A stretch of DNA of 18,874 nt from Cytophagia bacterium. GTDB lineage: Bacteria; Bacteroidota; Bacteroidia; Cytophagales; Cyclobacteriaceae. The notes under the pieces are model-generated. The model saw only the letters and a list, made by a program, of their open reading frames with translations, did no database searches and was not told the DNA's origin. The stretch's first letter is position 1. Each line of letters begins with the position of its first letter. A program made the translations under genes and the position numbers. The stretch is from the NCBI GenBank assembly GCA_013373005.1, contig JABXIP010000532.1, positions 1 through 18,874 of the forward strand, given 5' to 3'. This document shows, one piece after another, positions 1 through 6,902 of the stretch.

Positions 1-571
1 CAGTACCCTGACCTGCCAGCACCACATTCCTTGGGTTCCAGGTGAATCCATACTGCCAAGGATTATCATCTATAGGGTCTGGAGCCAAAAGCCCACCGCA
101 GAAGGACTCAAAAGCCCGAAGTTCAAGCCCTTTGTCTTTGCGAATATGGTCTATCACCTTCATGGCAGACATGTGATCCAATCCCGGATCGAGTCCACAC
201 TCATTCAAAAAAAGAAGCCCTTTCTCTTCTGCCTTTTCGTGCAAAGCTTTCATATCGGCCGACACATAGGAAGCCGTAAAAAGATGCTTTCCATGCTTCA
301 AACAATCCTCCGCTACTACAGGGTGAAACTTGGCCGGCAGCATGGAAACCACCAAATCATTTTGAGCGATAAGCCCCTGCCGTTCGGCATCATTGGTAAT
401 GTCAAGGGCCTCAGCAAAACCTCTTTCTGAACCCTTTACTTTTTCTTCAGCCAGCTGCAGGGCATAATCAGCTACTGTTACGTGCCAATCTCTTTCTTCC
501 GCATGATCTAGCAAATATTTGATCAATGAATTGGCAGAACGACCGGCTCCAAATACTAAAATTTTCTCCAT
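1..571 (-). CDS. saccharopine dehydrogenase-like NAD(P)-dependent oxidoreductase, 5' part
   Basis: The ATG is at 571-569 and the frame stays open to the window edge, giving the first 190 residues. The start MEKILVFGAGRSANSL is a Rossmann beta strand with its glycine-rich turn (GAG at residues 8-10). Residues 127-133 read LDPGLDH, the hallmark of the saccharopine reductase (LYS9) family. The block at 157-190 (SFCGGL..PDP..NPWQYGF.WNP) is also typical. Family members are usually around 450 residues, so the C-terminal catalytic and dimerisation part is missing. The family oxidises or reduces saccharopine in lysine metabolism, but Bacteroidota homologues are often of unproven substrate, so I give no gene symbol. 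It is transcribed divergently from the cytidine deaminase gene across a structured spacer. The 3' truncation is caused by the window edge only. Confidence 0.85.
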   Translation of the reverse strand, partial: MEKILVFGAGRSANSLIKYLLDHAEERDWHVTVADYALQLAEEKVKGSERGFAEALDITNDAERQGLIAQNDLVVSMLPAKFHPVVAEDCLKHGKHLFTASYVSADMKALHEKAEEKGLLFLNECGLDPGLDHMSAMKVIDHIRKDKGLELRAFESFCGGLLAPDPIDDNPWQYGFTWNPRNVVLAGQGT

Positions 572-630
572 AGGTTAGTTTACAATAGGTATTGAACGAA
601 TTAGGTGAAAATGCCTGCCAAGGGCAAGTT

Positions 631-655
631 TGACGTCCAATTTAGTTAGACGTCA
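631..655. repeat. perfect 7-bp inverted repeat (hairpin)
   Basis: TGACGTC at 631-637 is exactly complementary to GACGTCA at 649-655, with an 11-nt loop. It lies 60 bp upstream of the saccharopine dehydrogenase-like gene in the divergent spacer. It abuts the larger hairpin that begins at 655. It could be an operator or an RNA stem; the sequence alone does not decide. Confidence 0.5.
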
Positions 656-705
656 TGCCGGAAAAATAGACCATAAGTTTTCAAAGGGTCTATTTTATCC
701 GGTAT
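655..705. repeat. long inverted repeat, stem of about 18 bp
   Basis: CCGGAAAAATAGACC at 658-672 pairs with GGTCTATTTTATCCGG at 687-702, with one bulged base and a 14-nt loop. Three more pairs at 655-657 with 703-705 (one G-U) extend the stem. It sits between two divergent genes. On the plus strand it is followed by a T-rich stretch, so it could be a terminator-like element or a structured leader upstream of the deaminase gene. Confidence 0.65.
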
Positions 706-737
706 CTCATTTTTATTATTCTTTAGAGATTCCAGAT

Positions 738-772
738 ATTTTTCTCCCTTATTTAATTTAAGGAAGAAAAAT
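738..772. repeat. 14-bp inverted repeat with one mismatch
   Basis: ATTTTTCTCCCTTA at 738-751 pairs with TAAGGAAGAAAAAT at 759-772 except for a single C-A mismatch; the loop is 7 nt. It is the third hairpin in the same 280-bp divergent spacer and lies 80 bp upstream of the deaminase ATG. Confidence 0.55.
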
Positions 773-781
773 TCCGCAATG

Positions 782-797
782 ACGATCAATTGATCGT
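782..797. promoter_or_regulatory. 16-bp perfect palindrome, candidate operator
   Basis: ACGATCAATTGATCGT is identical to its reverse complement over all 16 bases. It has no loop, which suits binding by a dimeric protein better than an RNA hairpin. It ends 54 bp upstream of the deaminase ATG, about where a promoter would be expected, although I could not place a convincing TAnnTTTG box. No regulator gene is adjacent. Confidence 0.4.
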
Positions 798-851
798 TTA
801 AGCCGATTCTTAAAAAGATTCGTATCTTCATCGCCCTCTCAAACAAAACCT

Positions 852-1346
852 ATGTCAAAAAGAGAGATCACAAGAACTTCAAGAATTACAGCCTACTCTG
901 ACCATTCCATTGCACAGGAAGTTGCAGAACTCATTGAAGAAGCAAAAAAGGCTGCCAGTCAAGCCTATGCTCCCTATTCAAAGTTTATGGTTGGAGCTGC
1001 CCTTAAACTGAGTAATGGACTGATCATTCGTGGTAACAATCAGGAGAATGCGGCTTATCCCTCAGGCCTTTGTGCTGAACGCGTTGCTTGCTTTGCAGCC
1101 AAAGCTCAATATCCTGATGAATCGATTGAAATGGTTGCCATTGTTGCTAAAAATGCTGATGCGGATCATTTTAAATTAGCCACTCCATGTGGAAGCTGCA
1201 GGCAATCCATGAGTGAATATGAGAATAACCAAAAAGAGCCAATTAAGCTCTACCTTCTGGCTGATGATGGTCAGGTATATGAATCTGAATCTATTGAGAA
1301 CTTACTCCCCTTTAAATTCTCAGATAAGAATCTAAAAGAAGATTGA
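852..1346 (+). CDS. cdd: cytidine deaminase
   Basis: The 164-residue protein hydrolytically deaminates cytidine and deoxycytidine to uridine and deoxyuridine in pyrimidine salvage in the cytoplasm. The zinc site is complete: C74-A-E76 within LCAERVAC, where E76 is the proton shuttle, and P-C113-GS-C116-RQ supplying the other two thiolate ligands. Three cysteine ligands indicate the homotetrameric type. Upstream, PYSKFMVGAA (41-50) and GNNQENAAYP (61-70) match the substrate-binding strand and the N-x-E-N motif. It is about 25 residues longer than the smallest family members because of an N-terminal extension and an acidic C-terminus. The ATG at 852 fits the family alignment. It appears monocistronic: a hairpin repeat follows the stop, and a structured spacer with a 16-bp palindrome precedes it. 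Confidence 0.93.
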   Translation: MSKREITRTSRITAYSDHSIAQEVAELIEEAKKAASQAYAPYSKFMVGAALKLSNGLIIRGNNQENAAYPSGLCAERVACFAAKAQYPDESIEMVAIVAKNADADHFKLATPCGSCRQSMSEYENNQKEPIKLYLLADDGQVYESESIENLLPFKFSDKNLKED

Positions 1347-1352
1347 CTCGAT

Positions 1353-1414
1353 CGTCACCCTGAATTTATTTCAGGGTCTCCGATTTTAGATTCTGAAACA
1401 AGTTCAGAATGACG
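1353..1414. repeat. tandem-hairpin intergenic repeat (REP-like)
   Basis: There are two perfect hairpins in a row: CCCTGAA (1358-1364) with TTCAGGG (1370-1376), and ATTCTGAA (1390-1397) with TTCAGAAT (1403-1410), each with a 5-nt loop. The whole element is also an imperfect inverted repeat: CGTCA at its left end mirrors TGACG at its right, and most positions match between. From memory, closely similar CTGAA-rich sequences are frequent between genes in Bacteroidota. It lies directly after the deaminase stop and may terminate or stabilise that transcript. Confidence 0.65.
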
Positions 1415-1458
1415 AAATTAGCAGACTTCAAAGTCAGAAAAACAACCCTCGTACAACA

Positions 1459-2115
1459 ATGGAAAAACGAATTTCATTTGAATTCAATGCTCGATATGAG
1501 GTGCTTGGAACACCATCTCAAGAAGTGGAAGAGTTTTGGCTGGTTTGCCATGGTCACGGGCAGCTAGCCAGGTATTTCATCAAGAAATTTGAAAGTATTG
1601 CCGACCCAAAAAGATTAATCATCGCTCCCGAAGGTCTCTTCAGGTACTACCTGCAGGGATTCACCGGTCGTGTTGGTGCTACCTGGATGACCAAGGAGGA
1701 TAGAGTAAGCGACATCAACAACTATATCAACTACCTTACTGCTGTGTACCATGAAGTAAGATCGCAGCTAAAGAATGATGTTAAGATTACTTTTTTGGGC
1801 TTCTCTCAGGGAGCTGCTACTATTTCAAGATTAGCTACCATGACCGATCTAGACTTTGACCGATTGGTGCTCTGGGCCGGAATATTTCCACCTGACTTGC
1901 CACCTCTGAAAAGTACAGACAGATTAAGCAATAAGCAGTGTTTTTTAGTCTATGGATTAGAAGATGAATTCTTAACTGAAGGAAGGATTAGAGAACAAGA
2001 AAGTATTGCCAGCCAGATAAAAGTTACCCCCGAAAACATCAGCTTCGAGGGCAAACATGAATTGTCTGATCAGACTCTTTTGGAGATTGCATCAAAGCCT
2101 TATCTCCACCAATAA
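1459..2115 (+). CDS. alpha/beta hydrolase, phospholipase/carboxylesterase-like
   Basis: The 218-residue cytoplasmic serine hydrolase has no signal peptide. The nucleophile elbow is G-F-S116-Q-G (114-118), the acid is probably D169 in YGLEDEF, and the base H200 in GKHELS. This order and spacing match the Abhydrolase_2 group (short carboxylesterases, acyl-protein thioesterase-like and YpfH-like enzymes). HGHGQ at 31-35 sits where the oxyanion-hole loop is expected. The substrate cannot be told from sequence; a short-chain ester or lysophospholipid would be usual. The ATG at 1459 follows the tandem-hairpin repeat and gives the expected first beta strand. The last 16 bases overlap the converging gene at 2100-3101. 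Fold and catalytic triad are quite sure; specificity is not. Confidence 0.85.
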   Translation: MEKRISFEFNARYEVLGTPSQEVEEFWLVCHGHGQLARYFIKKFESIADPKRLIIAPEGLFRYYLQGFTGRVGATWMTKEDRVSDINNYINYLTAVYHEVRSQLKNDVKITFLGFSQGAATISRLATMTDLDFDRLVLWAGIFPPDLPPLKSTDRLSNKQCFLVYGLEDEFLTEGRIREQESIASQIKVTPENISFEGKHELSDQTLLEIASKPYLHQ

Positions 2116-3101
2116 CTTCTTCTAGACACGCGAGCCGCTTCTGAAGTAGGTAGAATGATTACTGGTCCTTCATAAATTCCTCCGTTATCACCAATGTCTT
2201 CAACCCGAACGGAGATGACATTCTTTCCTTCTTTAAGTAAGCCATTTGGAATATTGTAGACTCTCAATTCTGCATAGCTCCTGGAAGCTCCCATTCTTCG
2301 GTTATCATTGGTTTCCCCAATCTTCTGTCCATTAACATAGACCTCATCGAAGTCATCAATTTTTCCGCAAATGAGAGTCATGTCTTTGGTTTTGGCTCCC
2401 GGTTGTAATGTGAAAGTCTTCCGATACCATGCGAAATCATTCAGGTCGTAAATACCTATGGTTTTCCAATTAGATGGCACCATGATGCTCTGCCATTTAC
2501 TGTCATCGTAGTTGGGATCTGCAAAATCCTGATCATCGGCTGTCTTAATTTTCCAGACACCTTCCAGAAAAACACCATCTTCGGCATAAAAGTCATCGAG
2601 ATAAAGAATTCCAATCGCACCACTATAGATTCCACCTTCACCTCCTTGGTCGTAGACCCGAACAGCAATCTGATTATCACCATCATAGTTCAACACTTCA
2701 GGTGGAATCATATAGACTCTCTCAGCATTCCAGGCAGTGTAATAATCAGGGTAGAAACCTCCGGAGAAGCCAACCTTCACTCCATTAATAAATACCTCAT
2801 CTACATCATCGATATAACCAAGTGATATCAGATGATACCTATCCTTTTTGAGACCCTTTCCGCTGAACTTGGTCCTGTACCAGGCAAAGCCATCGTAACC
2901 ATTGAATCCCTCTCGCTCCCAGCGTTCAGGAACGTATATTTCTTCCCAGTCTGAGTCATCATAGTCGGTAGCCGACCACTCTTCTCTGTCTCCAATCGAA
3001 AACTTCCAGTGCCCTCTCAAGTTGAGTAGCCTTCTAGCGTCCTGACCAAGGATCATCGACTGCACTCCAATGATTAAGAGTATGATTAATATTTTTTTCA
3101 T
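2100..3101 (-). CDS. secreted protein with two tandem GH2-type sugar-binding jelly rolls
   Basis: The 333-residue protein begins with a clear signal peptide (KK, then a hydrophobic run, ending near residues 18-20), so it is probably periplasmic or surface-exposed. The rest is an internal duplication. Residues 31-165 and 182-316 each run W-K, then YDDS.W, VP..W, a FAWYR strand, IDD.DEV..NG..G, and finally a VRV.D.G..GGIY.G segment. This is the beta-galactosidase/beta-glucuronidase N-terminal jelly-roll fold. No GH2 TIM barrel or catalytic glutamates are present, so a binding role is more likely than hydrolysis. No T9SS C-terminal domain is evident; the tail is SRRSYWWR. It overlaps the hydrolase gene tail-to-tail by 16 bp. 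Annotation as a glycoside hydrolase would overstate what is visible. Confidence 0.85.
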   Translation of the reverse strand: MKKILIILLIIGVQSMILGQDARRLLNLRGHWKFSIGDREEWSATDYDDSDWEEIYVPERWEREGFNGYDGFAWYRTKFSGKGLKKDRYHLISLGYIDDVDEVFINGVKVGFSGGFYPDYYTAWNAERVYMIPPEVLNYDGDNQIAVRVYDQGGEGGIYSGAIGILYLDDFYAEDGVFLEGVWKIKTADDQDFADPNYDDSKWQSIMVPSNWKTIGIYDLNDFAWYRKTFTLQPGAKTKDMTLICGKIDDFDEVYVNGQKIGETNDNRRMGASRSYAELRVYNIPNGLLKEGKNVISVRVEDIGDNGGIYEGPVIILPTSEAARVSRRSYWWR

Positions 3102-3267
3102 TTGCGTTTCAAATTAATCCGACTGCCATTAAGGACAGCCGGAGTATTGTAGTTTTAGTTTAGTTGTGTTTGAGCCATTTGACCTTTGAGCTTACGATAC
3201 AATTTTACGGCCTATTTCAAAGGCCGATGTCATTGTGGAGTAAACGAATGTCATAAGTTGTCACGGG

Positions 3268-3312
3268 ACTCCTCCGCCCTACGGGCACCTCATCTTAAAA
3301 GAGGAGAAGACT
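3268..3312 (-). repeat. dispersed intergenic repeat, copy 1
   Basis: On the minus strand this contains GAGGTGCCC, a short variable spacer, then AGGGCGGAGGA, matching the element at 15919-15961 on the plus strand. It folds as GCCC-TAC-GGGC inside CTCCTC/GAGGAG arms. It lies just downstream of the response-regulator stop, where it could help terminate the kinase-regulator transcript. Confidence 0.6.
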
Positions 3313-3319
3313 TCGCGCT

Positions 3320-4009
3320 TCAAGCTTTTAGCAATTTATACCCCACTCCATGAACCGTTAATATATGCCTTGGCTCATTTGGGTTTTCTTCAATGCGCTG
3401 GCGTAGTCTCAGTATAAAGTTATCGACAGTTCTAGTGGTAGGTTGGCTTTCATATCCCCAAACTTTATTGAGCAAATCGTATCTGCTAACCACTTCATTG
3501 GTGTGCTCAGCCAGATAATGTAATATCTCAAACTCCTTATGAGACATACGAACCTCTCCTTCTTCGGTTCTGGCAGTAAACTGATTAAAGTCTACGGTAA
3601 GCCCACCAATTGTTACTTCCCCTTTTAAGGCTGTATCTCCATTTCCTTGGGTCCTGCGAAGAATGGCTTTTACCCTGGCAATCAGCTCACGTAGACTAAA
3701 TGGTTTGGTGAGGTAATCATCGGCACCTAACTCAAGCCCCAAGACCTTGTCTATTTCCTCACTTTTAGCAGTAAGGAATACAATGGGCGTCATAATACCT
3801 GCCTTACGCATAGCCTTGCACACTTCGAAGCCAGACATCTTAGGCATCATTACATCCAGAATAATCAGGTCGAACAAGCCAGCAGTAGCTTTTTTAAGAC
3901 CTTCTGCTCCATCAATTGCCAATTCAACCTGGTAAGACTCGAACTCGAGATTGTCTTTCAACCCAAGCCTCATTGAGGGTTCGTCTTCTACAATTAAAAT
4001 CTTTGCCAT
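3320..4009 (-). CDS. OmpR/PhoB-family response regulator
   Basis: The 229-residue two-component regulator has a receiver domain (about 1-120) with acidic pocket E8-D9, phospho-acceptor D52 in ILDVMMP, switch residue T80 and conserved K102 in the TKPF motif. A winged-helix DNA-binding domain follows (about 130-227), with the family signature RTVDNFILRLRQRIE and the closing GVGYKL. It is transcribed just after the sensor kinase gene with 66 bp between them, so the two are an obvious cognate pair. The spacer carries a heptamer repeat. The ATG at 4009-4007 gives the standard MAKILIVEDE start. The target genes and the signal are unknown. Confidence 0.93.
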   Translation of the reverse strand: MAKILIVEDEPSMRLGLKDNLEFESYQVELAIDGAEGLKKATAGLFDLIILDVMMPKMSGFEVCKAMRKAGIMTPIVFLTAKSEEIDKVLGLELGADDYLTKPFSLRELIARVKAILRRTQGNGDTALKGEVTIGGLTVDFNQFTARTEEGEVRMSHKEFEILHYLAEHTNEVVSRYDLLNKVWGYESQPTTRTVDNFILRLRQRIEENPNEPRHILTVHGVGYKLLKA

Positions 4010-4021
4010 AGGTTATGTATC

Positions 4022-4049
4022 AATGTTCAGTGTTCAATGTTCAATGTTC
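4022..4049. repeat. heptamer tandem repeat, 4 units
   Basis: Four consecutive 7-bp units read AATGTTC, AGTGTTC, AATGTTC, AATGTTC, followed by a partial unit. They fill much of the spacer between the kinase and regulator genes. The same heptamer in the opposite orientation occurs at 7709-7722, upstream of glgE. Confidence 0.8.
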
Positions 4050-4075
4050 AATTAGGAATTCTTTTCTAGATTAAA

Positions 4076-5629
4076 TCATTCCTTCTTTATAGGAATAAGT
4101 ACTTTGAACTCGCTGCCCTCTCCCGGCTTACTTTCTACCAGTACCCTTCCATAATGCGCATCTACGATGTGCTTCACAATCGAAAGTCCCAATCCTGAGC
4201 CTTTGGTGTCGTGCACATCGCCAGTAGGCACTCGATAAAATTTCTCAAACAGTTTGTCCAACTGATTTTTGGCTATGCCCATACCATGGTCTTTTACCGA
4301 AATAAAGGCAAAGTCAGCTTCCTTACCTGTGGTCACATCCAACCGCTTGTTCTCCAGGCTATATTTCATGCCGTTATCAATTAGATTCACTAATACTTCA
4401 ATTAGCGCTTCCTTATCGGCATTCACCTGAAGTTTCTTAGGACTAAGCTTTAAAGAATGCTCAAAACCATTACTATCGAGATGGTAGGAATAGGTGCTCA
4501 TAACATCTTCTACCACTTCCGACAGATCTAGAGCTGTTTTGTGATACTCGCGTTTGTGCGCCTCAATTTTGGAGAAACTAAGAATACGATTGAGCATATT
4601 GGTGAGCCTGTTTACCTCTTTGGTGATAATCTCGTAATACTCCATCTTCTTGCTTTCATCCTTTACCCTTCCGAGCAAAAGTGTTTCCGCAAACATATTA
4701 ATAAGCGCAAGTGGCGTACGAATCTCATGGGAAACATTTGATACGAAATCGGCTTTCTTCTGGGCTAGCTCCATCTCCCGCTGCACATTGCGGAACACTA
4801 GCCCAACACCAATGATCATAACCACCATGAGGAGTCCCAAAGCAATCAGGTTTTGCTCCTTTCTCCTGTTAACAGCTTGTTCCACGGTACCTCCTTCACG
4901 GGCAATTCCTACTTCAAAGCGAGGCATCAGATCAAGCGGTTCACTTTCAATTTGCCCCACCAACTCGCCAGAGGTAGAGTATACCTGAAAATTATCTTCT
5001 ATTCTGGTACAGGTAATGATGAAATCGCCTTGTGCCATCTCCTGAAACTTCGGAACAAGAGATTGCTCTATGAATTTGACGGCATTAAAGAAATAGAGGT
5101 TGAGGTATGTTTTACCATTAGACTGAGAAATGAAAAATTGATAATCAATCTCCATTCCTGCATAGTCGAAACTCTCATCAAATGACTGCACTTTCTGGAA
5201 GTTGCTTTCTTCCATATACCGCACCAATCGATTTACGGTAGATTGATTCCGTTCCGCCAGATTATTGGCAATAGAAACAAAATCCTCTGCTAGAAATTTT
5301 TCATTGGCAGAAAGCATAGATTCTTCCCAGCCATTGATTTCCTTTTTATAAAGAGCATAAAAAAAGTTGTAGGAGGACAGCCGATCAATCATTCTTCGAG
5401 GATCTGAATCGGAGCTTCCTTCCTGTATAACTTTGAAAACCTCTGAGCTCTTATCTTGTGCCACTTGGTTGACAGAGAATAGTACAGATTCCAATTGTCT
5501 CCGATAAATAGTGGTAAGTTCGCGCTCATCTACAGTGAGTGAATTGAGCTGAAAAACCCCATAGGTCACTACCGGAATCACCAGAATGAGCAGTACAATG
5601 AAGATGGATTTTTTACCAGATTTAGTCAA
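4076..5629 (-). CDS. membrane sensor histidine kinase
   Basis: The 517-residue kinase has one transmembrane helix at about 8-27, an extracytoplasmic sensor region at about 28-259 that I do not recognise, a second helix at about 260-279, then a HisKA domain with phospho-acceptor H301 in SHEIRTP. The ATPase domain has N-box residues N415 and N419, G1 DHGMG (447-451), an F-box near 461-464 and G2 GSGLGLS (477-483). All catalytic motifs are intact. It precedes and surely phosphorylates the regulator at 3320-4009. The start must be TTG at 5629-5627: an in-frame stop lies 15 bp upstream, and the next in-frame ATG is at codon 80, past the first helix. A four-codon reading frame starting with ATG overlaps the TTG (see findings). 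Confidence 0.92.
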   Translation of the reverse strand: MTKSGKKSIFIVLLILVIPVVTYGVFQLNSLTVDERELTTIYRRQLESVLFSVNQVAQDKSSEVFKVIQEGSSDSDPRRMIDRLSSYNFFYALYKKEINGWEESMLSANEKFLAEDFVSIANNLAERNQSTVNRLVRYMEESNFQKVQSFDESFDYAGMEIDYQFFISQSNGKTYLNLYFFNAVKFIEQSLVPKFQEMAQGDFIITCTRIEDNFQVYSTSGELVGQIESEPLDLMPRFEVGIAREGGTVEQAVNRRKEQNLIALGLLMVVMIIGVGLVFRNVQREMELAQKKADFVSNVSHEIRTPLALINMFAETLLLGRVKDESKKMEYYEIITKEVNRLTNMLNRILSFSKIEAHKREYHKTALDLSEVVEDVMSTYSYHLDSNGFEHSLKLSPKKLQVNADKEALIEVLVNLIDNGMKYSLENKRLDVTTGKEADFAFISVKDHGMGIAKNQLDKLFEKFYRVPTGDVHDTKGSGLGLSIVKHIVDAHYGRVLVESKPGEGSEFKVLIPIKKE

Positions 5630-5658
5630 TTCAGCAGCATTTTATCTTCATGAAATTA

Positions 5659-5675
5659 AGCATTAGACAAATGCT
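5659..5675. repeat. 6-bp inverted repeat between divergent genes
   Basis: AGCATT at 5659-5664 is complementary to AATGCT at 5670-5675 with a 5-nt loop. It sits between the sensor-kinase start and the rpsF promoter. It is short enough to be chance. Confidence 0.25.
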
Positions 5676-5729
5676 CTATTAATTTTGTGACATTCTTTTA
5701 CAAAGCATGGTTTTTTAACCTGAATCAGC

Positions 5730-5737
5730 TACCTTTG
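5730..5737 (+). promoter_or_regulatory. Bacteroidota -7 box of the rpsF operon
   Basis: TACCTTTG matches the Bacteroidota TAnnTTTG consensus exactly. The -33 region 19 bp upstream (ATGG, 5707-5710) is only a weak match to TTTG. Transcription would begin near 5743, leaving a short leader before the ATG at 5762. It lies inside the longer open frame from 5687, which argues against that earlier start. Confidence 0.6.
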
Positions 5738-5761
5738 CAGCCCGAAATAAATTTTATTGAA

Positions 5762-6127
5762 ATGTTAAAGAATTACGAGACAGTATTCATTTTAAATCCC
5801 GTTTTGTCTGACGATCAGATGAAGGATGCTGTCGGCCAGTACGAACAACTCCTCAAAGATGGTGGAGCTGAGATCATTAACAAAGAAATGTGGGGACTTA
5901 AGAAATTGGCTTATCCAATTCAGCACAAGTCTACCGGTTTCTATAATCTCATGGAGTTCAAAGCCGACCCAAGTTTAATTGCTTCTCTTGAAATCGAGTA
6001 TAAAAGAGACGAGAGAGTAATGAGATTCTTAACTATTGCACTTGACAAACACGCAGTTGAGTACAATGACAAGAGAAGATCTGGTGCATTTAACAAGAAA
6101 ACCAAGAAAGAGGAGGCAGCAGCATGA
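5762..6127 (+). CDS. rpsF: 30S ribosomal protein S6
   Basis: S6 binds the central domain of 16S rRNA together with S18 in the small subunit. From MLKNYETVFI the protein is 121 residues with the typical ferredoxin-like pattern: the YETVFIL first strand, the WGLKKLAYPI segment, a GFYNLMEF strand and a DERVMRFLT strand, then a lysine/glutamate-rich tail. The frame is open upstream to 5687, but those 25 residues are unlike S6 and contain the -7 box, so the ATG at 5762 is chosen. The TGA stop overlaps the rpsR start (ATGA), indicating translational coupling. It is first in rpsF-rpsR-rplI. Confidence 0.95.
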   Translation: MLKNYETVFILNPVLSDDQMKDAVGQYEQLLKDGGAEIINKEMWGLKKLAYPIQHKSTGFYNLMEFKADPSLIASLEIEYKRDERVMRFLTIALDKHAVEYNDKRRSGAFNKKTKKEEAAA

Positions 6128-6375
6128 CATTAGTAAACGAACCAGTAAACAGAGAGCAGCAGAAGAAGAAATACTGCCGCTTCAAGAAAAACGGTATTAA
6201 ATACGTAGACTACAAGAACCCAGATTTCTTGATGAGCTTCGTGAATGAGCAAGGTAAAATTCTTCCTAGAAGAATTACCGGTACAAGCTTAAAATACCAG
6301 AAGAAAGTTACTCAGGCAGTAAAGAGAGCAAGACACATTGCCCTTCTTCCTTACGTAGCAGACGGTTTAAAATAA
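6124..6375 (+). CDS. rpsR: 30S ribosomal protein S18
   Basis: The 83-residue protein is the usual S18 length and partners S6 on 16S rRNA. Diagnostic parts are YCRFKKNGIKYVDYK (17-31), the segment KILPRRITGTSLKYQ, and the closing KRARHIALLPY. A single cysteine (C18) remains at the place where some S18 proteins carry a zinc cluster, so this is a non-zinc form. The ATG overlaps the rpsF stop, and rplI follows after 22 bp. Confidence 0.95.
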   Translation: MTLVNEPVNREQQKKKYCRFKKNGIKYVDYKNPDFLMSFVNEQGKILPRRITGTSLKYQKKVTQAVKRARHIALLPYVADGLK

Positions 6376-6397
6376 TCCCCTAAACTGAAGAGAAGTC

Positions 6398-6841
6398 ATG
6401 GAAGTAATATTGAAAACAGATATTAAAGGTTTAGGTTATAAGAACGATACCGTAAGCGTGAAGCCAGGTTACGGTAGAAACTACCTGATACCACAAGGCT
6501 TTGCTATCATTGCCAATGAGTCTAACCGCAAAATGATCGAAGAGAACATTAAGCAAGCGGCTCACAAAGCTGAGAAGATCAAAACTGATGCAGAAGCTAT
6601 TGCTGCGGCAATTGGTGATACTGTATTGGAGATCAAAGCTAAAGTTGGTGATAGTGGTAAAATCTTCGGAGCAGTTACTACCCTTCAGATTTCTGATGCA
6701 TTGAAAGCTAATGGCATCGATGTTGACAGAAAGAAAATCTCTTTCAAAGGAGAAGTGAAGATGGTAGGCGACTATGAAGTAGAGATTGATCTACACAAAG
6801 AAGTAAAGAAAGATGTTAAATTCAGCGTTGTAGCTGAGTAA
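6398..6841 (+). CDS. rplI: 50S ribosomal protein L9
   Basis: The 147-residue L9 has both domains. The N-terminal 23S-binding domain includes GLGYKND and the L9 signature V-KPGYGRNYLIPQG (residues 22-35). A charged connecting helix follows (about 40-75). The C-terminal domain includes the GKIFGAVTT motif near 87-95. It is last in the S6-S18-L9 operon and is followed 21 bp later by a strong intrinsic terminator. Confidence 0.95.
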   Translation: MEVILKTDIKGLGYKNDTVSVKPGYGRNYLIPQGFAIIANESNRKMIEENIKQAAHKAEKIKTDAEAIAAAIGDTVLEIKAKVGDSGKIFGAVTTLQISDALKANGIDVDRKKISFKGEVKMVGDYEVEIDLHKEVKKDVKFSVVAE

Positions 6842-6862
6842 GACATATCTTAACAATAAAGG

Positions 6863-6896
6863 AAAAGCCTCAGCGGAAACGTTGGGGCTTTTTTTT
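6863..6896 (+). terminator. intrinsic terminator after rplI
   Basis: AAAAGCCTCAGCG (6863-6875) pairs with CGTTGGGGCTTTT (6880-6892) through 13 pairs, two of them G-U, around a GAAA tetraloop. A run of eight T ends at 6896. On the minus strand the same stem ends in TTTTCCTTT, so it can also serve the converging gene at 6903-7367. Confidence 0.9.
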
Positions 6897-6902
6897 GCTT
6901 CA

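Noticed and set aside
646..846. 66-residue open frame on the minus strand in the divergent spacer
   Set aside because: It needs a TTG start, runs through all the hairpins of the spacer and has no recognisable protein character.
2100..3101. Active beta-galactosidase
   Set aside because: Only jelly-roll domains are present; the catalytic barrel is missing.
5687..5761. Longer N-terminus for S6
   Set aside because: The 25 extra residues are unlike S6 and contain the -7 box; MLKNYETVF is the usual S6 start.
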